64,000 bases of DNA from Pseudobacteriovorax antillogorgiicola. Lineage in GTDB: Bacteria; Bdellovibrionota_B; Oligoflexia; Oligoflexales; Oligoflexaceae. The stretch is from assembly GCF_900177345.1 (NCBI RefSeq), contig NZ_FWZT01000010.1, positions 62,001-126,000 of the forward strand. The letters run 5' to 3'. The first letter of the stretch is position 1; each line of letters starts with the position of its first letter. Below are positions 1-10,058 of the stretch, one piece after another. Below the pieces are notes generated by a model. The model was not told where the DNA came from. It saw only the letters and a list, made by a program, of their open reading frames with translations, and ran no database searches. The position numbers were made by a program, and so were the translations under genes.

Positions 1-330
1 ATCGGAGAGGCCGAAGACGGTACCCGAGTCAATGGCAAGGAGATCGCTCAGAACAGTATCATGAAACTCGATGATGCGATCATCAAAGTATCTGAACATC
101 GCGCCTACCTAGGTTCGATCCAGAACAGACTCGGTTCTACCATTAACAACTTGGGAGTCCAGGTCGAGAACTTAACAGCCGCTCGAAGCCGAATCGAGGA
201 TACAGATTTCGCGCACGAAACCGCAAGGTTTACATCCGAGAAGATTCTCCAGCAGGCCGGTACAGCTGTTCTCAGCCAAGCCAACACATTCCCACAAACT
301 GCACTGAACTTAGTCCAAGCCCTAGGCTAA
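1..330 (+). CDS. Flagellin, C-terminal fragment
   Basis: The reading frame is open from the first base, so the gene begins upstream of the window. The visible 109 residues are the conserved flagellin C-terminal D1/D0 helices: an N-NLG-VENL-AARSRIEDTDFA segment, then the helix ending LQQAGTAVLSQANTFPQTAL that packs in the filament core. Family role: polymerised subunit of the flagellar filament, exported through the flagellar type III apparatus. A strong terminator follows immediately, so this is the last gene of its transcript. Which flagellin paralogue it is cannot be told from the fragment. The family call is very secure. Confidence 0.95.
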   Translation: MGEAEDGTRVNGKEIAQNSIMKLDDAIIKVSEHRAYLGSIQNRLGSTINNLGVQVENLTAARSRIEDTDFAHETARFTSEKILQQAGTAVLSQANTFPQTALNLVQALG

Positions 331-340
331 TACACCTACA

Positions 341-368
341 AAGCATAGAGCCTTCTGGCTCTATGCTT
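341..368. terminator. Bidirectional rho-independent terminator between flagellin and gltD
   Basis: A perfect 12-bp inverted repeat, AAGCATAGAGCC at 341-352 and GGCTCTATGCTT at 357-368, flanks a 4-nt loop. It lies 10 nt after the flagellin stop and 5 nt after the gltD stop on the other strand. A T-rich run follows on the plus strand, so it can terminate both convergent genes, more clearly the flagellin. Confidence 0.85.
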
Positions 369-373
369 TCTTC

Positions 374-1819
374 TTACGGTGATAGATAGCGATGAATCGA
401 CTCCGCCGCTTGACGCCCTTCTTGAATAGCCCAAACAACAAGCGACTGGCCTCGCCTCATATCACCAGCAGTAAAAACTCCAGGTACTGAAGTCAGGTAA
501 TCTAAATCGTTCGCCTCAATATTACCGCTCTTGCCTAGCTTGAGATGAGCATCCTGCACAAGGCCCTCAGTTTCTGGGCCAGTAAAGCCAATGGCGAGAA
601 GTGCTAAATCACAAGGCCATTCTTTTTCCGACCCTGGCACCAACTCCAGTCGCCTATCTGCCCCTTGCCCCATCCATCGCACCTGTTCGGTGACCAAGCC
701 AGTAACCTGACCCTGGTCATTCCCCACAAAGCGCTTGGTTTGCAGACACCAGTGACGATCCACCCCCTCCTCGTGAGACGTGGATGTTCGCAGCATATAA
801 GGCCAGTTAGGCCAAGGAGATCGCGGGTCTCTCTCCAATGCTCTTGGGTACTTTCCAAGGCTCGGAGGCATCTCCATAATTTCAAATTGGGTGATAGACT
901 TGGCCCCTTGACGGTTGGAAGTCCCGACACAGTCAGATCCCGTATCACCTCCTCCAATAACAACAACGTGCTTACCTTTAGCCGTCACTTCGTTTTCATG
1001 GATCACATCACCTAGCACGCGGCGCGTTGATTGCCGCAATATAGTATCAGCAAAATAGATGCCTTGTAACTCTCGACCATCAATTGGCAAATCTCGCTTT
1101 TTAGTCGCACCACAGCTTAAGAGAACTGCATCGAAATCCTTTTTAAGCTGCTCAAGACTCATATCGCGACCAATGTGAACCCCGCAGCGGATGCTAACAC
1201 CTTCGTCTTGGATCTGCTTCACACGACGGAAGACCTTAGCCTTCTCGAGCTTGAAGTCCGGAATACCATAGGTCAGCAAGCCCCCAGGCCGATCGTCTCG
1301 CTCGAAAACCGTTACATGATGACCTTTTCTGTTGAGTTGTTGAGCTGCCGCCAGGCCCGCAGGGCCACTTCCCACCACAGCTACAGACTTTCCTGTACGA
1401 ATTGCAGGAGGCTGTGGCTGAACCCAACCTTCAGCGAAGCCACGATCAGCCAGCGCCATCTCTATCGCCTCGATCGATACTGGATCTTCATTGATGCCAA
1501 GAACGCAAGATGTCTCGCAGGGAGCTGGGCAAACCCGCCCTGTAAACTCAGGAAAGTTGTTTGTACTATGCAAAACTTCTAGAGCTTCTTGCCAGTGACC
1601 AGCAGAGCTTAGATCATTCCACTCTGGGATAAGATTACCTAAAGGACAGCCTTGATGACAAAAGGGAACCCCACAATCCATACATCGCGCCCCTTGCTCG
1701 CGAAGGGACTCATCACTCAACGGCTCGACAAATTCTTTAAAGTGTTGAACTCTATTTTCAACAGGTTGTTTTCTGGGAACTTCTCGTGAGTAGCTTCGAA
1801 ATCCATTTAATTCACCCAT
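374..1819 (-). CDS. gltD: Glutamate synthase (NADPH) small subunit
   Basis: 481 residues, the usual length. GltD oxidises NAD(P)H on FAD and passes electrons through Fe-S clusters to GltB, which makes two glutamates from glutamine and 2-oxoglutarate in the cytosol. Near the N-terminus C46, C49, C54 and C58 lie in CMDCGVPFCHQGCP, followed by a second Cys group (CPAPCETSC). A dinucleotide-binding VVGSGPAGLAAA motif and a second Rossmann motif VVIGGGDTGSDC follow. The C-terminus has the FAD-binding GVFTAGDMRRGQSLV. The ATG has a strong AAGGAGG site lying inside the end of gltB, which it overlaps by 8 nt, indicating coupled translation. Confidence 0.96.
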   Translation of the reverse strand: MGELNGFRSYSREVPRKQPVENRVQHFKEFVEPLSDESLREQGARCMDCGVPFCHQGCPLGNLIPEWNDLSSAGHWQEALEVLHSTNNFPEFTGRVCPAPCETSCVLGINEDPVSIEAIEMALADRGFAEGWVQPQPPAIRTGKSVAVVGSGPAGLAAAQQLNRKGHHVTVFERDDRPGGLLTYGIPDFKLEKAKVFRRVKQIQDEGVSIRCGVHIGRDMSLEQLKKDFDAVLLSCGATKKRDLPIDGRELQGIYFADTILRQSTRRVLGDVIHENEVTAKGKHVVVIGGGDTGSDCVGTSNRQGAKSITQFEIMEMPPSLGKYPRALERDPRSPWPNWPYMLRTSTSHEEGVDRHWCLQTKRFVGNDQGQVTGLVTEQVRWMGQGADRRLELVPGSEKEWPCDLALLAIGFTGPETEGLVQDAHLKLGKSGNIEANDLDYLTSVPGVFTAGDMRRGQSLVVWAIQEGRQAAESIHRYLSP

Positions 1820-4800
1820 GAAAACCTCCTTGCTCCAATTTGTTTGTTCCTAAATGATCATCGTAGCCTGAGGCTGAAATATCTAGTTCGACTGTTTCCG
1901 GCAGAAAGCTGGTTTTGCCACCGGTGGCTCCTGGGATAACTCTAACAAACTTACTTAATTCATTATCCCAGTCATCAAGAATGCGGCGCGCCTTACGACT
2001 GCCGGTTGCATCTAAATGACTTTTGATCAAATGATATAACTCCGTACGATCCTCTTTGCTACTAACTTGCTCCAATGAAACCATCTCAGGATTGACCCTT
2101 GCGGAGAACTCTCCTGTTTGATCGTAGACGTAGGCGATTCCACCGCTCATACCTGCACCAAAATTACGGCCTGTGGAACCAAGCACCACAACCCGACCAC
2201 CAGTCATATATTCACAGCAGTGATCGCCCGCCCCTTCTACCACAGCAATGGCACCACTATTTCGAACTGCAAAGCGCTCTCCTGCTCGCCCCAACACGTT
2301 CATGCGACCACTCGTAGCTCCGTATAGTGTTGTGTTACCACAAATAATCTGAGACTCTATCTCGGGGCTGGATTGGCTGGGAGGCACAACAACAATATCG
2401 GCTCCACTAAGTCCTTTACCACAGTAGTCATTGACCTCGCCCTCAACCTTAGCAAAGACCCCCTTGGCTCCAAAAGCCATAAAGCTTTGTCCGGCTGAGC
2501 CTTTGAAGTGAAGGCGGATCAAGTGCCGAGGCAAGCCCTTCGCACCGTGACGCCGCGAGATTTCACTAGAGACAATGGTACCAACTGTTCGATTGGTATT
2601 TCGAATCGGAACGTGAAGTTTTGCTGGCTCCTTGGACTCGATCGCCCTTTTTAGAGCAGGTAAAAGTATCTTTCGATCCAAACTTTGTTCAAGCTCATGG
2701 TCTTGGAGGGTTGCTTGATATGGTTTGCCAACTGGTTTTTCTGGTGCGCCTAAAATCTGATCAAGACTGATGCGACTTAAGAGGGGATGCTCGATCTCGT
2801 CGTTTAAACTTAAGAGATCACTTCGCCCGACAAGGTCTGTAACCTTTCGGATACCTAGTGAAGCCATGATCTCACGAAGCCCCTCGGCAAGGAGTACAAA
2901 GTAATTAATCAGATGTTCTGGTTTACCATGAAACTTCTTTCTCAACTCGGGGTCCTGAGTAGCAATACCAACTGGGCAAGTATTGAGATGACACTTACGC
3001 ATCATAATGCAGCCAAGAGCCACTAACGCCCCCGATCCGATACTCCACTCTTCAGCCCCCAACATCGTAGCTATCGCGAGATCCCGTGGCGTTCGCAACT
3101 GACCATCGGTTTGCAAGACAATGCGATCTCTTAGACCATTTTCAAGAAGGGTTCGATGGGTATCCGCCAAGCCCAACTCCCATGGAAGGCCGGTATGTTT
3201 TATCGATGTAATGGGACTAGCCCCAGTACCTCCTTCATAACCAGAAATTAGGATCACATCAGACTTCGCTTTTGCAACTCCAGCTGCAATGGTCCCAACC
3301 CCGACAGCGGATACAAGCTTTACAGATACTCGAGCTTGATCGTTGGCATTCTTGAGATCGTGGATCAGTTGAGCCAAATCTTCAATGGAGTAGATATCAT
3401 GATGCGGGGGTGGAGAAATCAATGTAACCCCCGGAGTACTATGCCGCACCTTAGCAATAGATTGATCTACCTTATGTCCAGGAAGTTGCCCTCCTTCGCC
3501 GGGCTTCGCCCCTTGAGCAATTTTTATCTGTAACTCATCTGCATTCACAAGATAATGGCTGGTCACTCCAAAGCGACCACTTGCCACCTGCTTGATCGCA
3601 CTTCGCCTCAAGTCACCATTAGGATCCGGAGTAAATCGTTCTGCGTCTTCTCCACCTTCCCCAGAGTTCGATCGACCGCCCATTCGATTCATGGCAACAG
3701 CGATCGTTTCATGAGCCTCTTTGGATATCGATCCAAAAGACATCGCTCCCGTGGAAAAACGCCTTAGGATATCTGGAACTGATTCAACCTCTTCGAGAGC
3801 AATGGGTTTGCTAGCAGGTTTATATCGCATCAAGCCTCGAAGCGTGAGCTGAACCTTGGATTGATCATCCACCGTCTCGCAGAACTTAGCGAACTCTTCG
3901 CGGCCGTTAATTTGTGTGGCATGCTGGAGGCTAGCTATCATGTCGGGAGAGTGAAGATGTTTTTCACCATTTCGGCGCCAGTGATAGTCGCCACCAACAT
4001 CGAGATGAGGTTTCTTACCGGCGAGAGCCCGCACTTCACGATAACGACTCAGCAAGTCTCGCTCGATATCTTCAAGGACCAAGCCTTCTATTCGGGTCGG
4101 AGTCCAGGTAAAATAGTCATCCACAAGTTGCTGGGAGAGACCCACGGCTTCAAATATCTGTGCCCCCCGATAGGACTGCAATGTGGAGATCCCAATTTTT
4201 GACATAACCTTGAGGATACCCTTGCCAATGGCACGAATATAGTTAGATTGCAGGGTAGCAACATTGAGATCTGCACCATAGCCATCGATAGGATTCCGCT
4301 TTCGAATGATATCAAGAGCGAGGTATGGGTTGATCGCTGCCACACCATAACCAAGTAGGGTACAGAAGTGATGAACTTCCCGTGGTTCTGCACTCTCAAG
4401 AATAAGGCTACAGCGAGTTCTTAAGCCTTGGTTGATGAGTTCGTGGTGAACCGCCGAAACTGCCAAGAGGCTCGGTATCGCCACTTGAGTTAGCGTCGCT
4501 TCACGATCACTCAAGATGACGATGGTATGACCTTCCTCAATAGCACGTTCGACTTCCCTACGTAGAACTTGAAGAGCTTGACGCAAGTTCGCTTGAAGAG
4601 GATCGTAACATATAGATAGAGTCGTTGTTTTTAGGGGCCCGGCTCGAAGAACTTTTATCCGCTTTAAATCTAAATTGGAAAGAATCGGCTGCTTCATCCG
4701 AATCATCTTACATTGCAAGTGACTTTCATCGAGTAGGTTGCCTTCAGGCCCTAGGCTCGTTGCCAAGGAGGTAACCAATTCTTCACGAATGGCATCGATA

Positions 4801-6392
4801 GCAGGATTCGTGACCTGTGCAAATAGCTGCTTGAAGTAGTTAAACAGCAACGGTCTCTTGCGCGATAGAATTGCCAGAGGCGCATCGTTGCCCATAGACC
4901 CTGTAGGTTCCTTGCCTTCCATCGCCATAGGGGCAAGAATGACCCTCAAATCTTCTCGTGTATAGGAAAACAGATGCTGCTTCCGATGCATCTCCTCGTC
5001 GTTGGGGAGCAACTCTGGCTCTTCAACGGGTATTGGCAGCTCAGAAAGTTTCACACGATGGTTACTCAGCCAATGGCCATAGGGGTTGTCTGAAGCAAGG
5101 CTCGATTTCAATGCTTCATTTGACTTCACCTCTCCGTTTTCCATATCGACCATAAACATCTTGCCTGGGCTAAGCCTCCCCTTGCTCACGATCTCCTCAG
5201 GTGCAACATCAAGCAATCCAGCCTCTGAACCCATGATCACGTGATCATCACGGGTAATCCAGTACCGCCCAGGCCGCAGGCCATTACGGTCGAGTACGGC
5301 CCCTACCCGGTGCCCATCGGCAAAGCCAATGAAAGCTGGTCCATCCCATGGCTCCATCAAACAGGATTGGTACTCGTAATAATCCTTCAATTCCTGTGGC
5401 ATATCCATACGGTTTTCCCATGGCTCCGGCACAACCATAGATAGGACCTTCTCCATAGACCGACCTGAATGGAGCAAGAACTCGATTGTGTTATCCAGAA
5501 TAGCGGAATCGCTGGCTCCCGGGGTACATACGCTACCGATCTTTTCAAGATCTGCACCCTTAATCTCACACTTCAATTGGCTTTGTCGTGCACGCATCCA
5601 ATTGATGTTGCCGCGAAGAGTATTGATCTCTCCGTTATGACCAATAAACCTGAACGGCTGGGCCAAGGGCCATGAGGGCATCGTATTGGTACTGAATCTT
5701 TGGTGCACCAAGGAAAAAGGAGTTTTGAAGTCCTCGTTTTTCAAGTCAAGGTAGTACTCAGAAATTAGATGAGAGAGTAGCAAACCTTTGTAAATCATAG
5801 TGCTGGTAGACAGGCTACAGATGTAGACATCCTTTTGAGTGATGCCGAGCTTGGATCGTGCTCGTTCTTCGATGACCTTCCGCATCACATATAGCTTCCA
5901 GGGGAAGCTTTTAGCTTCACAAACACCCTTTCTAATAAAGAAATGTCTGATTCGTGGCTCACTTTCTTTCGCAATGGGTCCGAGAACTGCCGAGTTTACA
6001 GGCACATCACGCCAACCTACAAGCTCTTGCCCCTCTTCCCTTACCACCGACTCCACTAAATTAGTCGTCCACTCATCGAGCTCTTGATCCTTAGGCGAGA
6101 ATAGGACCCCAACCGCATATTTACCAGGCTCTAGGGCTGACCAAGACTGCTCCAAAGCCAACTTTGAGATGAAGCTATGTGGAATTCCAACCATAATTCC
6201 AGCTCCATCGCCCGTGAGATTATCACTAGCACGGCCACCCCGATGGTCTAAACGATTTAAAATGGTCAAACCATCTTTGACGATCTTGTGGCTTGGAATT
6301 CCTTTCATGTTGGCGACAAAACCAACACCACAGGCATCTCTTTGGACCTCCCTGGGGTCACGGAAGAAATGCATACGCTCCTGCTTGTTCAT
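1812..6392 (-). CDS. gltB: Glutamate synthase (NADPH) large subunit
   Basis: 1526 residues, full length. It catalyses glutamine hydrolysis and ammonia transfer onto 2-oxoglutarate. The N-terminal glutaminase (Ntn) domain starts at C21 in DACGVGF after a 20-residue propeptide that should be removed to free the catalytic Cys. Next come the central domain, then the FMN-binding synthase domain with GGRSNSGEGGED, and the Fe-S motif CIMMRKCHLNTCPVG. A glycine-rich GXGXG beta-helix domain closes the protein (GAGDHCCEYMTGG). A GAGGTG site sits 5 nt before the ATG. It is co-transcribed with gltD. I see no riboswitch in the short leader. Confidence 0.97.
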   Translation of the reverse strand: MNKQERMHFFRDPREVQRDACGVGFVANMKGIPSHKIVKDGLTILNRLDHRGGRASDNLTGDGAGIMVGIPHSFISKLALEQSWSALEPGKYAVGVLFSPKDQELDEWTTNLVESVVREEGQELVGWRDVPVNSAVLGPIAKESEPRIRHFFIRKGVCEAKSFPWKLYVMRKVIEERARSKLGITQKDVYICSLSTSTMIYKGLLLSHLISEYYLDLKNEDFKTPFSLVHQRFSTNTMPSWPLAQPFRFIGHNGEINTLRGNINWMRARQSQLKCEIKGADLEKIGSVCTPGASDSAILDNTIEFLLHSGRSMEKVLSMVVPEPWENRMDMPQELKDYYEYQSCLMEPWDGPAFIGFADGHRVGAVLDRNGLRPGRYWITRDDHVIMGSEAGLLDVAPEEIVSKGRLSPGKMFMVDMENGEVKSNEALKSSLASDNPYGHWLSNHRVKLSELPIPVEEPELLPNDEEMHRKQHLFSYTREDLRVILAPMAMEGKEPTGSMGNDAPLAILSRKRPLLFNYFKQLFAQVTNPAIDAIREELVTSLATSLGPEGNLLDESHLQCKMIRMKQPILSNLDLKRIKVLRAGPLKTTTLSICYDPLQANLRQALQVLRREVERAIEEGHTIVILSDREATLTQVAIPSLLAVSAVHHELINQGLRTRCSLILESAEPREVHHFCTLLGYGVAAINPYLALDIIRKRNPIDGYGADLNVATLQSNYIRAIGKGILKVMSKIGISTLQSYRGAQIFEAVGLSQQLVDDYFTWTPTRIEGLVLEDIERDLLSRYREVRALAGKKPHLDVGGDYHWRRNGEKHLHSPDMIASLQHATQINGREEFAKFCETVDDQSKVQLTLRGLMRYKPASKPIALEEVESVPDILRRFSTGAMSFGSISKEAHETIAVAMNRMGGRSNSGEGGEDAERFTPDPNGDLRRSAIKQVASGRFGVTSHYLVNADELQIKIAQGAKPGEGGQLPGHKVDQSIAKVRHSTPGVTLISPPPHHDIYSIEDLAQLIHDLKNANDQARVSVKLVSAVGVGTIAAGVAKAKSDVILISGYEGGTGASPITSIKHTGLPWELGLADTHRTLLENGLRDRIVLQTDGQLRTPRDLAIATMLGAEEWSIGSGALVALGCIMMRKCHLNTCPVGIATQDPELRKKFHGKPEHLINYFVLLAEGLREIMASLGIRKVTDLVGRSDLLSLNDEIEHPLLSRISLDQILGAPEKPVGKPYQATLQDHELEQSLDRKILLPALKRAIESKEPAKLHVPIRNTNRTVGTIVSSEISRRHGAKGLPRHLIRLHFKGSAGQSFMAFGAKGVFAKVEGEVNDYCGKGLSGADIVVVPPSQSSPEIESQIICGNTTLYGATSGRMNVLGRAGERFAVRNSGAIAVVEGAGDHCCEYMTGGRVVVLGSTGRNFGAGMSGGIAYVYDQTGEFSARVNPEMVSLEQVSSKEDRTELYHLIKSHLDATGSRKARRILDDWDNELSKFVRVIPGATGGKTSFLPETVELDISASGYDDHLGTNKLEQGGFHG

Positions 6393-6493
6393 AGTTCACC
6401 TCGATCTTAAGTGGACGATCAGATGCAGCAATCGTTTTCGCGACTAGACGATAACTCGATTGAGACTAGTTGGGATTCCAACCAGAAAAATCA

Positions 6494-7051
6494 CTAGAAA
6501 TGTTTATTCAAAGTCTTTCTAAAGCCGTAACTTGAATGCCTGCGCAATTGCATATATGCGCGCCGTTCAAGAATAGTACGGGGTTTGACATCTCTTGTTC
6601 GTAGGAGCTTCAGACCTTTTTGAGGGGTGTCTTTAAAAGGGCTAAAGTCATTTGTTGTTCCCATGAGACTTCGGGAAAGGAGCTTAAGATAGGAGACAGA
6701 GTACCACTCGACAGTTCGAGAAGATCGCGGTTGAATTGGATTTGACTCCAGCACGTCTTCTACATCACATGGTTTTGCCGTCCCTGGTGGACTCTCATCG
6801 TGCAAGCTGACAAGCCAAGGGCCCAACCGGTTGGTTGGATTTGGGCTGAGCTTTTTCCACTCCTGAATTGTCACGAGGCCTCCCCGGTCACTCAATTCTA
6901 GTCGCCAAAAAATTGTTACATTACAACTGAGGCCTGGAGTATACCAACGTGAATATAGGTCTTTCAAGTCCCATTTTGACCTAGCATCATTGTAAAACTC
7001 ACAAAATCCCTTCAAATCGCGGGTATCCAGCCATTTTATGCAGGCACGCAT
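6494..7051 (-). CDS. Hypothetical protein, 185 residues
   Basis: I do not recognise this protein. It has no signal peptide or membrane segment. It is rich in Trp, Arg and Lys and ends with a basic segment (residues about 150-185: PRTILERRAY, then Arg/His-rich). The start lacks a clear Shine-Dalgarno site, so the true start could be internal. It lies upstream of gltB in the same direction, separated by about 100 nt with a short GTTGG/CCAAC hairpin (6469-6482). Codon content looks less regular than in neighbouring core genes, suggesting a lineage-specific or transferred gene. Existence as a gene is likely but not certain. Confidence 0.5.
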   Translation of the reverse strand: MRACIKWLDTRDLKGFCEFYNDARSKWDLKDLYSRWYTPGLSCNVTIFWRLELSDRGGLVTIQEWKKLSPNPTNRLGPWLVSLHDESPPGTAKPCDVEDVLESNPIQPRSSRTVEWYSVSYLKLLSRSLMGTTNDFSPFKDTPQKGLKLLRTRDVKPRTILERRAYMQLRRHSSYGFRKTLNKHF

Positions 7052-7432
7052 TAGAACTCAGATTCGAGGAATATATCTTTTAAATAACTGTAAATTTTAT
7101 TGAAATTACTGTTTCCCAGCAAAAACTCAAGGGCTTCCGATACCATTTGGTAGCATTCATTTAACATGGGTATTTTGATTATTTATGCCTATTTTCCTGC
7201 AAAATATGAATCGACATGAATATGCCAGTTTTTCTGTAAACGACCCCATATATAGTAATATTACTAGATTTAGATCATACGACCTCAGAATGAAGTACGA
7301 AACTGTAGGTTTCAATAGTCTAACTTTATAAATTCTAAACTCTAGACCAGATCTTGTAGGCAAATAACAAGCCAGAAAGGAAGCCACTTGAAGGTATGGG
7401 TTCTGTTTGCCTCCTACACGAATGAAGGCAAG
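7052..7432. other. AT-rich intergenic region upstream of the 185-residue gene
   Basis: About 380 nt with no convincing gene. One 76-codon frame on the minus strand has no ribosome site and no protein-like composition. The region is distinctly richer in A and T than its surroundings and should hold the promoter of the 185-residue gene. I could not single out a promoter. Confidence 0.5.
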
Positions 7433-7457
7433 TTAGGGGAGCTAGAAACTCCCCTAA
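7433..7457 (-). terminator. Hairpin downstream of glnS
   Basis: A perfect 9-bp inverted repeat (TTAGGGGAG / CTCCCCTAA) with a 7-nt loop sits 5 nt after the glnS stop. It is strong, but no T-tract follows on the minus strand, so it may be a processing or stabilising hairpin rather than a classic terminator. Confidence 0.6.
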
Positions 7458-7461
7458 ACAA

Positions 7462-9138
7462 TTAATTCTTAGACTGCCAGGTATCTTTGAGCGTTACGGT
7501 TCGATTGAATACAGGCTTCTCGGCGCTAAACTCGATCTGGTCTGCACAGAAGTAACCAAGGCGCTCGAATTGAAAGGTGTCGCCAGGTGCTACCTGAGTA
7601 AGACTATTTTCAATCCGGCTATCAACCATCGTCAATAGCGACTCAGGATTGAGAGCGTCTTCTACTGACTCTACCACTCCTGGGTTTTCCACATTGAACA
7701 GACGATCGTAGATCCGAACGAGAGCAGGCTTCGAACCAGACTCTGAAAGCCAGTGAATGATTCCTTTAACTTTGCGCCCATCAGCAGGCTTCTTGCCGCC
7801 TAAGGTATCCGGATCGTAAGTACAAACCAGCTCCCGAACGACACCTGCATCATCTTTTATCACTTCATCACATCGAATCACATAACCATAGCGGAGCCTA
7901 ACTTCCTTGCCAGGACTCAGACGGAAGAATTTTGGTGGTGCATCTTCCAAGAAATCGGAGCGATCAATATAGAGTGTTTTCTCGAATAGAATCTCTCTCG
8001 TTCCCCAGTCTGGCTTTTGCGGATGATTAGGGATTTCAATCACCTCTTCTTTGCCTTCTGGATAATTACTGATTGTAACCTTAATTGGGTCTAGAACCGC
8101 AAAGGCTCGCTTAGCAGTTTCGTTGAGATCATTTCTGACTTCTTCTTCTAAAATACCCACATCGATAATGGTTTCTTTCTTAGAGATCCCTGTTCGCTCA
8201 CTGAATTTGCGAAGTGAAGCTGGAGTTAATCCGCGACGCCTCATACCTGAAATGGTTGGCATTCTGGGGTCGTCCCAGCCACTGACCAGACCTTGATCAA
8301 CCAAGTACTTCAGCTTCCGCTTGGAGGTTATCGTGTAGTTCACATTCAATCGAGAAAACTCGTACTGGTGAGGCACGAATTCAGTTTCACACTGCTCGAT
8401 GATCCAATCATAAAGCGGCCTATGGTCTTGGAACTCGAGGGTACAGATCGAATGAGTCACTGCCTCAAAAGCATCGGAAAGCGGGTGAGTGTAGTCATAC
8501 ATGGGATAAATATTCCACTTATCACCGGTGCGATGATGATGAACTTTACGTATGCGATACAAAACCGGATCGCGCATATTGATGTTACCCGAACTCATAT
8601 CAATCTTGGCACGAAGGGTATAGGTGCCATCTGCAAACTCTCCAGCCTTCATTCTCCTAAAAAGATCCAAGCTCTCTTCCACGGGTCGATTGCGATCAGG
8701 GCTGTCCTTACCTGGCTCTTTTAAGGTACCTCGGTACTCACGAGCCTGCTCAGCATTCAAGCTACAAACATAGGCCTTATCACGTTGAATCAAGCCCTCG
8801 GCAAGCTCGTACAGCCTATCAAAATAGTCTGATGCATGAGTCAGGCGATCTTCCCAATCAAAGCCAAGCCAAGCCACATCCCGTTTGATAGACTCCATGA
8901 ACTCGACACTTTCTTTTTCTGGATTCGTGTCGTCAAAGCGTAGATAGCATTTTCCACCGGGATATTCTTGAGCGAGGCTAAAGTTAAAACAAATGGACTT
9001 CGCATGCCCAATGTGAAGATAGCCGTTGGGCTCTGGGGGGAATCGTGTCACCACCCGACCGCCATTTTTACCATTTTTCAAATCTTCGTTGATGATGTTG
9101 CGGATGAAGTTTACCGCAGGCTTTTTGTCATCAGTCAT
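7462..9138 (-). CDS. glnS: Glutaminyl-tRNA synthetase
   Basis: 558 residues, typical bacterial GlnRS length. It charges tRNA-Gln with glutamine. The class I HIGH motif is H42-I-G-H45 in PPEPNGYLHIGHAK. The KMSKS-like loop is SKRKL within TITSKRKLK, the GlnRS form. The C-terminal anticodon-binding beta-barrels include the DSRIEN and FQFERLGYF segments. Direct charging implies the cell need not rely on the GatCAB route for Gln-tRNA. The gene lies about 125 nt downstream of the vWA gene in the same direction and could be the last member of a long transcript or have its own promoter. The call is firm. Confidence 0.96.
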   Translation of the reverse strand: MTDDKKPAVNFIRNIINEDLKNGKNGGRVVTRFPPEPNGYLHIGHAKSICFNFSLAQEYPGGKCYLRFDDTNPEKESVEFMESIKRDVAWLGFDWEDRLTHASDYFDRLYELAEGLIQRDKAYVCSLNAEQAREYRGTLKEPGKDSPDRNRPVEESLDLFRRMKAGEFADGTYTLRAKIDMSSGNINMRDPVLYRIRKVHHHRTGDKWNIYPMYDYTHPLSDAFEAVTHSICTLEFQDHRPLYDWIIEQCETEFVPHQYEFSRLNVNYTITSKRKLKYLVDQGLVSGWDDPRMPTISGMRRRGLTPASLRKFSERTGISKKETIIDVGILEEEVRNDLNETAKRAFAVLDPIKVTISNYPEGKEEVIEIPNHPQKPDWGTREILFEKTLYIDRSDFLEDAPPKFFRLSPGKEVRLRYGYVIRCDEVIKDDAGVVRELVCTYDPDTLGGKKPADGRKVKGIIHWLSESGSKPALVRIYDRLFNVENPGVVESVEDALNPESLLTMVDSRIENSLTQVAPGDTFQFERLGYFCADQIEFSAEKPVFNRTVTLKDTWQSKN

Positions 9139-9264
9139 CCTTAGCGCCTCTTCAAGTCGTCAATTGTCCACATCACGCCATTTGGCCGCAATTAGCACCA
9201 TACTCTATCACAGACCGCTGCTAGGGAATATGTTATTTCGTGGGAGACGACAGAACTCGAGCGC

Positions 9265-10044
9265 CTACTTGACTGTTTTCTTACGAACCGACCAATCGAC
9301 ATTTTGGCGAAGCCAGTTAAAAAACCGGTCTTGCTTAGCGAAGGGTTTGCCTTTCAGAAAGATATCTGGTGCTTCCCACATCTTCATCACATTCGCATCT
9401 TGGGTCCAAACCCTCACACGATTGCGAGGGACACTGCTTTGCCACTGAGATCCAGTGACGGCTGACGTGTATAAGACCCGCACGGTGATCTTGCGAGATA
9501 GATTCTCTAAGGGCTTAAGCTTCAGACTACGATAGTCGGCCTTACCCTTGACCTTCGGTGCATCGGGTATCCCATCGCTGAGCAGAATAATATCTGTGGG
9601 CTTCATCACAAGCTTTTTATTCTTCATAAAAGTAGCGACCTGAGCAAAGAAAGCGTTGTAGTCTGTGTACTGGTTGCTAGTTTTACTAAATATCTTCCGC
9701 AGTTCTTTCTCAATCCCATCGATACTCTTGTACTTGAAGGACTCAATAGGATAAAAAGTCTTCGGCTCATTCGGTTTAGCACCACCAATAGAACCAACAA
9801 ATAAGGATCGAATCTTTTTTATGTCTCCACACCCATGGAGATGAGCGTACATATATCGAGAGATGAATCGGAGGGCATTGTCTTTCAGACGTTTAAAGGA
9901 GCCACTGATATCGACCCCAATAAACATCACCAATTTCCCAGTATTTTTACTACTTGCCTTGGTGTGATCACATAACTCATCGTCCCCGAATGCGTGGGAG
10001 CTTAGCGAGATAGATAGTATCACCGTCAGAATTAACTTAAGCAT
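9265..10044 (-). CDS. Secreted von Willebrand factor A domain protein
   Basis: 259 residues. Residues 1-20 form a signal peptide (hydrophobic LKLILTVILSISLSS, then HAFG). From about residue 37 a vWA fold begins: MFIGVDISGSF carries the metal-binding DxSxS motif, and IILLSDGIPD matches the later MIDAS Asp strand. Such domains bind protein partners through a divalent metal. Predicted to be periplasmic or exported. It follows a polytopic membrane protein with only 14 nt between them, suggesting the two work together. A GGAAAGG site precedes the ATG. Substrate or process unknown. Confidence 0.8.
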   Translation of the reverse strand: MLKLILTVILSISLSSHAFGDDELCDHTKASSKNTGKLVMFIGVDISGSFKRLKDNALRFISRYMYAHLHGCGDIKKIRSLFVGSIGGAKPNEPKTFYPIESFKYKSIDGIEKELRKIFSKTSNQYTDYNAFFAQVATFMKNKKLVMKPTDIILLSDGIPDAPKVKGKADYRSLKLKPLENLSRKITVRVLYTSAVTGSQWQSSVPRNRVRVWTQDANVMKMWEAPDIFLKGKPFAKQDRFFNWLRQNVDWSVRKKTVK

Positions 10045-10058
10045 CGATTCAGCCTTTC

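Noticed and set aside
6469-6482. Terminator between the 185-residue gene and gltB
   Set aside because: Five-bp stem without a T-tract; too weak to call.
7157-7387. 76-codon minus-strand frame upstream of the glnS terminator
   Set aside because: No ribosome site, skewed composition from AT-rich sequence and no family resemblance.
8293-8724. 143-codon plus-strand frame inside glnS
   Set aside because: Antisense to the catalytic domain of glnS without start signals.
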